Source of the DNA: Anaerolineaceae bacterium | Lineage (GTDB): Bacteria; Chloroflexota; Anaerolineae; Anaerolineales; Anaerolineaceae | Length of the DNA: 8,657 bases | Assembly: GCA_030620065.1 (NCBI GenBank) | Contig: JAUXFJ010000053.1 | Coordinates: 1-8,657, forward strand | Direction: 5' to 3' | Part shown: positions 6,312-8,657 of the stretch, one piece after another | Layout of the letters: each line of letters opens with the position of its first letter | Position numbering within the stretch: position 1 is the first letter of the stretch | Program-made: the position numbers and the translations under genes | Notes under the pieces: generated by a model | Databases searched by the model: none | Told to the model about the DNA's origin: nothing | What the model saw: only the letters and a program-made list of their open reading frames with translations

Positions 6312-7076
6312 CTATTGTGTTGTATGCCTTAGTTCTTCTAGAACTTTGAAGCGGTCCATCTGCTCCTCCCAATAAGCGCTAGACATTTCATAGAAAGCCT
6401 GCTTACCGCCAGGGAATAAATCCTTGCGTAACTCGGCCTGCGTTTCATCAGATACACTGCCCTCACAGATGATCTGCTCGCCCGCCTGGCGAAGCAAATC
6501 ATAATAATTTGTGAACAAGCCCTGCAATGAGCGGCTGCTGAGGGCCTCGGCACCAGGACGTAAAATTTCACCTAAGTATTCAAAGCGTTCCATACGGGCC
6601 ATGTGTTTGAAGGTCGCCACGAGCGACTCGAAGTGGTCAAATTCGGGAAAACCACAGGGAGAAACTAACATGGTCTTGTTTGGCTTATGGAAACGCTCGG
6701 GGTGGAAGGTCACGCCCGGAATGTCGGGGTGCGGGATCAGCCAGGGTTCGATGCGCGGCAGAGTACGGTCAATGAAGGTTTTCATAATGCCACTCATGCT
6801 GAAGTGGTAAAGCGGCGTACCGAAAATGACCAGATCGGCTGTGTTGTAGCTTTCCAGCGCCGTGGCCATGCTGTCTTTTTCTTTATGGACGCACTCGCCG
6901 GGCGTGCGCACCCAGCACGTGTAGCAGCCGATGCAGGCTTCAAGATTGAGCTTGCGGATATGGATTATTTCTGTCTCCGCGCCAGCCGCTCGCATGCCTT
7001 CCAGTAAGGGTTTAAGCATGTTATAGGTACTGCTGGCTTTCATTCTTGGAGAGCCGTTAAGAGCGAGAACTTTCAT
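6312..7076 (-). CDS. NAD(P)H-dependent FMN reductase-like flavoprotein, possibly iron-sulfur (Isf-like)
   Basis: 254-residue cytoplasmic oxidoreductase of the flavodoxin-like FMN reductase superfamily. The N-terminus MKVLALNGSPRMKASSTYNM is a beta-strand plus the GSPR...S FMN-phosphate loop (7-18). FGTPLYHFSMSG (85-96) is the second flavin-contacting loop. Cysteines Cys48-x2-Cys51-x2-Cys54-x7-Cys62 match the compact motif of archaeal and bacterial iron-sulfur flavoproteins that bind a [4Fe-4S] cluster next to FMN, so electron transfer is plausible. Residues 190-254 extend beyond the usual 180-200-residue core. An AAGGAAA site (complement of 7084-7090) lies 7 nt before the ATG. The gene lies 54 nt after the SCP2 gene and 64 nt before the SCP2-Lnt fusion, which suggests co-transcription. 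The electron donor and acceptor are not shown by the sequence. Without a cluster it would be read simply as a NAD(P)H:quinone or nitro-reductase-like protein. Confidence 0.8.
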   Translation of the reverse strand: MKVLALNGSPRMKASSTYNMLKPLLEGMRAAGAETEIIHIRKLNLEACIGCYTCWVRTPGECVHKEKDSMATALESYNTADLVIFGTPLYHFSMSGIMKTFIDRTLPRIEPWLIPHPDIPGVTFHPERFHKPNKTMLVSPCGFPEFDHFESLVATFKHMARMERFEYLGEILRPGAEALSSRSLQGLFTNYYDLLRQAGEQIICEGSVSDETQAELRKDLFPGGKQAFYEMSSAYWEEQMDRFKVLEELRHTTQ

Positions 7077-7130
7077 TTTTATGTTTCCTTATTTGGTTTT
7101 ATATTTTTCTATTATTTAGCAAGGCTCATA

Positions 7131-7517
7131 TCAAATCCATCCCTTTTTATCTAATTCTTCAGCGGATGGCTGTCTTGAAAAGATCTTATCCATTTTCATC
7201 AGCAATCCCATCTTGCCACTGGCCTTATATTTACCAGACATCAACGCCATCGCACCGTTTATTTCTTTTCGGGCAATCTTCAGCCAGACACCAGCAGGCG
7301 TGTCAATTGTTAGAGTCGGATCAGTGATCACACCAATTGAGAATTCACATTTTCCATCAGCAATACTCAGATAATAATCACCGCCGTCTTCATCGCTGAC
7401 ATTGAACTGTATTGTGGCCTTCAAATCTTTGGCTTCATTAGAATTAACACTGAGTGTCATACCTTCAATAGCCTGTCGAATGGTTTTTGGTCGTAGATCT
7501 TGTGTTTGTGTTGACAT
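7131..7517 (-). CDS. Stand-alone SCP2 sterol-binding domain protein
   Basis: 128-residue soluble protein made almost entirely of one SCP2 domain (about 12-115), with no signal peptide or membrane segment. SCP2 domains form a hydrophobic tunnel that binds lipids or acyl chains. The block PTLTIDTPAGVWLKIARKEI (63-82) with the following G-x-Y-x-ASG is the typical core of bacterial SCP2 proteins. It aligns without gaps to residues 7-110 of the SCP2-Lnt fusion, with about 52 of 104 positions identical by hand count, so the two arose by duplication or domain shuffling. The ATG at 7517 has only a modest AAGAG site upstream. It lies 62 nt after padR, with an AT-rich gap that may contain its own promoter or an operator. 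Its specific ligand cannot be read from the sequence. Confidence 0.85.
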   Translation of the reverse strand: MSTQTQDLRPKTIRQAIEGMTLSVNSNEAKDLKATIQFNVSDEDGGDYYLSIADGKCEFSIGVITDPTLTIDTPAGVWLKIARKEINGAMALMSGKYKASGKMGLLMKMDKIFSRQPSAEELDKKGWI

Positions 7518-7534
7518 TTGATACTCTTTTGGTT

Positions 7535-7550
7535 ATTATTTATATATAAT
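7535..7550 (-). promoter_or_regulatory. AT-rich motif before the SCP2 gene shared with the padR promoter
   Basis: ATTATTTATATAT at 7535-7547 recurs exactly at 8178-8190 inside the padR promoter dyad. The local palindrome TTATATATAA (7540-7549) lies 23 nt upstream of the SCP2 ATG. On the minus strand a TTTAAA, 17-nt, TATATA arrangement could be a weak promoter. Low sequence complexity makes a chance match possible. Confidence 0.3.
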
Positions 7551-7579
7551 ATTTTATATCTGTTTTAAAAAAAGAGAGC

Positions 7580-8134
7580 TTATACTTCCCATCCTTTAAC
7601 AACCTCGATCGTCTCGTCCAGCCAGCAAATGAACATCTCTTCATATAACTCGCCGAAACGGCGGGTTGCTTCCCATAACTGGCCATCGTCGGCCATATCA
7701 GGGCTGGCAGAAAATTGACTGATCACATCTTTCGTTGTAGTCTGGTATTTATCTAAATTTGCCTGATGTAAATTGCGTTGAATGCGTAATTCAGTGAGAA
7801 TTTTTTGCGGGCTTATTTGAGCAGAGAAAAATAATTTGAGCAGCAAAGTTTCCTTGCGCGCTTCAATTGTTATCAGCGGCTGAGCCAGCCATTCCCCCAG
7901 GTAAGCTTTTCCGGCTTCGACAATCTGATAAACACGTCTGTCAGGGTGGCTTTCTTGTGATTGGACGTGCGAGAGGATCAACCCATCTTTTTCCATCTTC
8001 TTAAGGGTAGTGTAGATCTGGCTCTGTTTGGCATGCCAGAAATTAGACGTGGAAACATCCATAAGTTGCTTTAGGTCGTAGCCAGAACATGATTGATAAT
8101 TTAGAAAACCAAGCAGGGCATATTTAAGTGACAA
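7580..8134 (-). CDS. PadR-family transcriptional regulator
   Basis: 184-residue cytoplasmic DNA-binding protein. Residues 1-80 are the PadR winged helix: SLKYALLGFLNYQSCSGYDL opens the domain, the recognition helix lies in about 34-48 (HAKQSQIYTTLKKME), and the wing covers about 59-72 (SQESHPDRRVYQIV). Residues 88-180 form the helical C-terminal dimerisation domain of the longer PadR proteins. These proteins are usually repressors of their own gene and of adjacent detoxification, efflux or membrane-stress genes, and respond to small hydrophobic ligands. The start is TTG, chosen because AGGAG (complement of 8142-8146) lies 7 nt upstream and the peptide begins exactly where PadR proteins do. 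It is the first gene of the probable unit ending with the SCP2-Lnt fusion. A near-consensus promoter with an overlapping dyad lies directly upstream, consistent with autoregulation. Confidence 0.88.
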   Translation of the reverse strand: MSLKYALLGFLNYQSCSGYDLKQLMDVSTSNFWHAKQSQIYTTLKKMEKDGLILSHVQSQESHPDRRVYQIVEAGKAYLGEWLAQPLITIEARKETLLLKLFFSAQISPQKILTELRIQRNLHQANLDKYQTTTKDVISQFSASPDMADDGQLWEATRRFGELYEEMFICWLDETIEVVKGWEV

Positions 8135-8146
8135 AATTAAACTCCT
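8132..8146 (-). promoter_or_regulatory. Ribosome binding site supporting the TTG start of padR
   Basis: AGGAG, a 7-nt gap and TTG read on the minus strand. No ATG in frame is close enough to keep the first helix of the winged-helix domain intact, so the non-ATG start is the best reading and may hold expression low. Confidence 0.7.
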
Positions 8147-8170
8147 GTTGCATACTTAATATATATCTTT

Positions 8171-8190
8171 ATATATAATTATTTATATAT
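8171..8190. promoter_or_regulatory. Inverted repeat overlapping the padR -10, candidate PadR operator
   Basis: ATATATAA (8171-8178), TTAT, TTATATAT (8183-8190) make an exact 8-bp dyad that covers the -10 box, the right place for a repressor. The base composition is almost pure A/T, so the dyad alone is weak evidence. Its position and the shared 13-mer before the next gene add support. Confidence 0.4.
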
Positions 8191-8210
8191 CAGAATCACT
8201 AAGTTGTCAA
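8182..8210 (-). promoter_or_regulatory. Promoter of the padR-SCP2-flavoprotein-SCP2/Lnt unit
   Basis: On the minus strand a perfect TTGACA (complement of 8205-8210), a 17-nt spacer and TATAAA (complement of 8182-8187). This is the closest match to a housekeeping sigma-70 promoter in the window. It lies about 50 nt upstream of the padR TTG and about 25 nt inside the end of the neighbouring insertion sequence, so the insertion left it intact. Confidence 0.7.
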
Positions 8211-8234
8211 GGGTATATTTAACTTCCTCCGCAT

Positions 8235-8657
8235 TGTACACTTTAAAATGTCACACCTGGTTCTCAAGCGGTGGGCGCATCCTCAAAGAAATATGAGGGC
8301 GCACATAATGATAATGCTGCAGCCACTCTTCAACCCAAAGAGTAAGTTGAGGAATTTCAGGGGCCTTATATTTAGACCAACCCAAGCACTCTTTGCGCAG
8401 GCTGCGATTGGAACTTTCAATATAGCTTTGCTCATTCTTTTTATATGGGCGGGCAATACGATGGCGATGGCAATAGGCTAAAACAGTTTCTGAAAACGCA
8501 CCTTTGAATTCACTGCCGCCATCTGTTTGAATAACCTCCGCAAAGTTATCAAAACGCCTTGTCATGCAATGATCCAGAAATACTTTACCATCAACTGCCT
8601 CGAGTGAAGAACGCAGTAAAACATCACATTCCCTGGTGAAAATATCGATGGCTGTAA
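8235..8657 (-). mobile_element. 3' end of an insertion sequence, truncated by the right window edge
   Basis: A transposase gene occupies 8251-8657. Past its stop codon lies TGTACACTTTAAAATGTCACACC (from 8235; plus-strand reading), which begins with TGT like the ends of many DDE insertion sequences and probably contains the terminal inverted repeat. The other end is outside the window, so neither the repeat nor a target-site duplication can be confirmed. The boundary at 8235 is approximate. Confidence 0.6.
8251..8657 (-). CDS. DDE (rve integrase-core) transposase, C-terminal part
   Basis: The frame is open from the right edge to the TGA at 8253-8251, giving about 135 visible residues; the ATG at 8565 is internal, not the start. 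The visible part begins TAIDIFTRECDVLL, a typical core strand of IS481/IS3-like integrase domains. It then has the second catalytic Asp in IQTDGGSEF and the catalytic Glu in KKNEQSYIESSNRSLRKE, with 34 residues between them, and ends with a WLQHYHYVRPHISL segment typical of the C-terminus. The first catalytic Asp should lie just beyond the edge. The enzyme cuts and joins the ends of its element. The visible part shows no frameshift or stop, so it may be intact. The exact IS family is not certain. Confidence 0.88.
   Translation of the reverse strand, partial: TAIDIFTRECDVLLRSSLEAVDGKVFLDHCMTRRFDNFAEVIQTDGGSEFKGAFSETVLAYCHRHRIARPYKKNEQSYIESSNRSLRKECLGWSKYKAPEIPQLTLWVEEWLQHYHYVRPHISLRMRPPLENQV

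Noticed and set aside
1..8657. CRISPR arrays, tRNA or rRNA genes, toxin-antitoxin pairs
   Set aside because: No regularly spaced repeats, cloverleaf-like stretches or rRNA-like sequence, and no gene pair of toxin-antitoxin size was seen on either strand.

Overview
The window reads as part of a bacterial chromosome of moderate GC content in which every gene I can support lies on the minus strand. The protein set suggests a Chloroflexota (Anaerolineae-like) bacterium. It includes a DEAD-box helicase with a DbpA-type C-terminal domain, a secreted hydrolase carrying a CGDGxC...C..DC cysteine motif, SCP2-domain proteins and a PadR regulator. This assignment is an inference from general resemblance; there is no rRNA or other marker to settle it.

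Layout from left to right. Positions 1-89 hold the first 29 codons of an unidentified minus-strand gene that runs off the left edge. Positions 90-454 are AT-rich and mostly non-coding. Positions 455-1504 encode an exported alpha/beta hydrolase with its own promoter. A strong intrinsic terminator (1717-1743) closes the DEAD-box RNA helicase gene (1771-3462). The helicase has a leader of about 200 nt that contains a terminator-like hairpin and a mutually exclusive alternative hairpin.

Positions 3776-8134 form a probable four-gene unit transcribed right to left: a PadR-family repressor (TTG start), a small stand-alone SCP2 lipid-carrier protein, an FMN/iron-sulfur flavoprotein-like oxidoreductase, and a large membrane protein. 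That last protein fuses an SCP2 domain to an extra membrane block and an apolipoprotein N-acyltransferase (Lnt)-like carbon-nitrogen hydrolase module. The gaps are 54-64 nt. A near-consensus promoter with an overlapping dyad lies upstream of padR, and a 13-nt motif from it recurs upstream of the SCP2 gene. The two SCP2 domains align without gaps at roughly 50% identity by hand count. I infer a PadR-controlled membrane-lipid or lipid-dependent acylation unit, in which the SCP2 domains present a lipid and the Lnt-like module acts on it. The substrate and the flavoprotein's part are unknown.

The right edge (about 8235-8657) is the 3' end of an insertion sequence with a DDE/rve-type transposase, truncated by the window. 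It sits directly upstream of the padR promoter.
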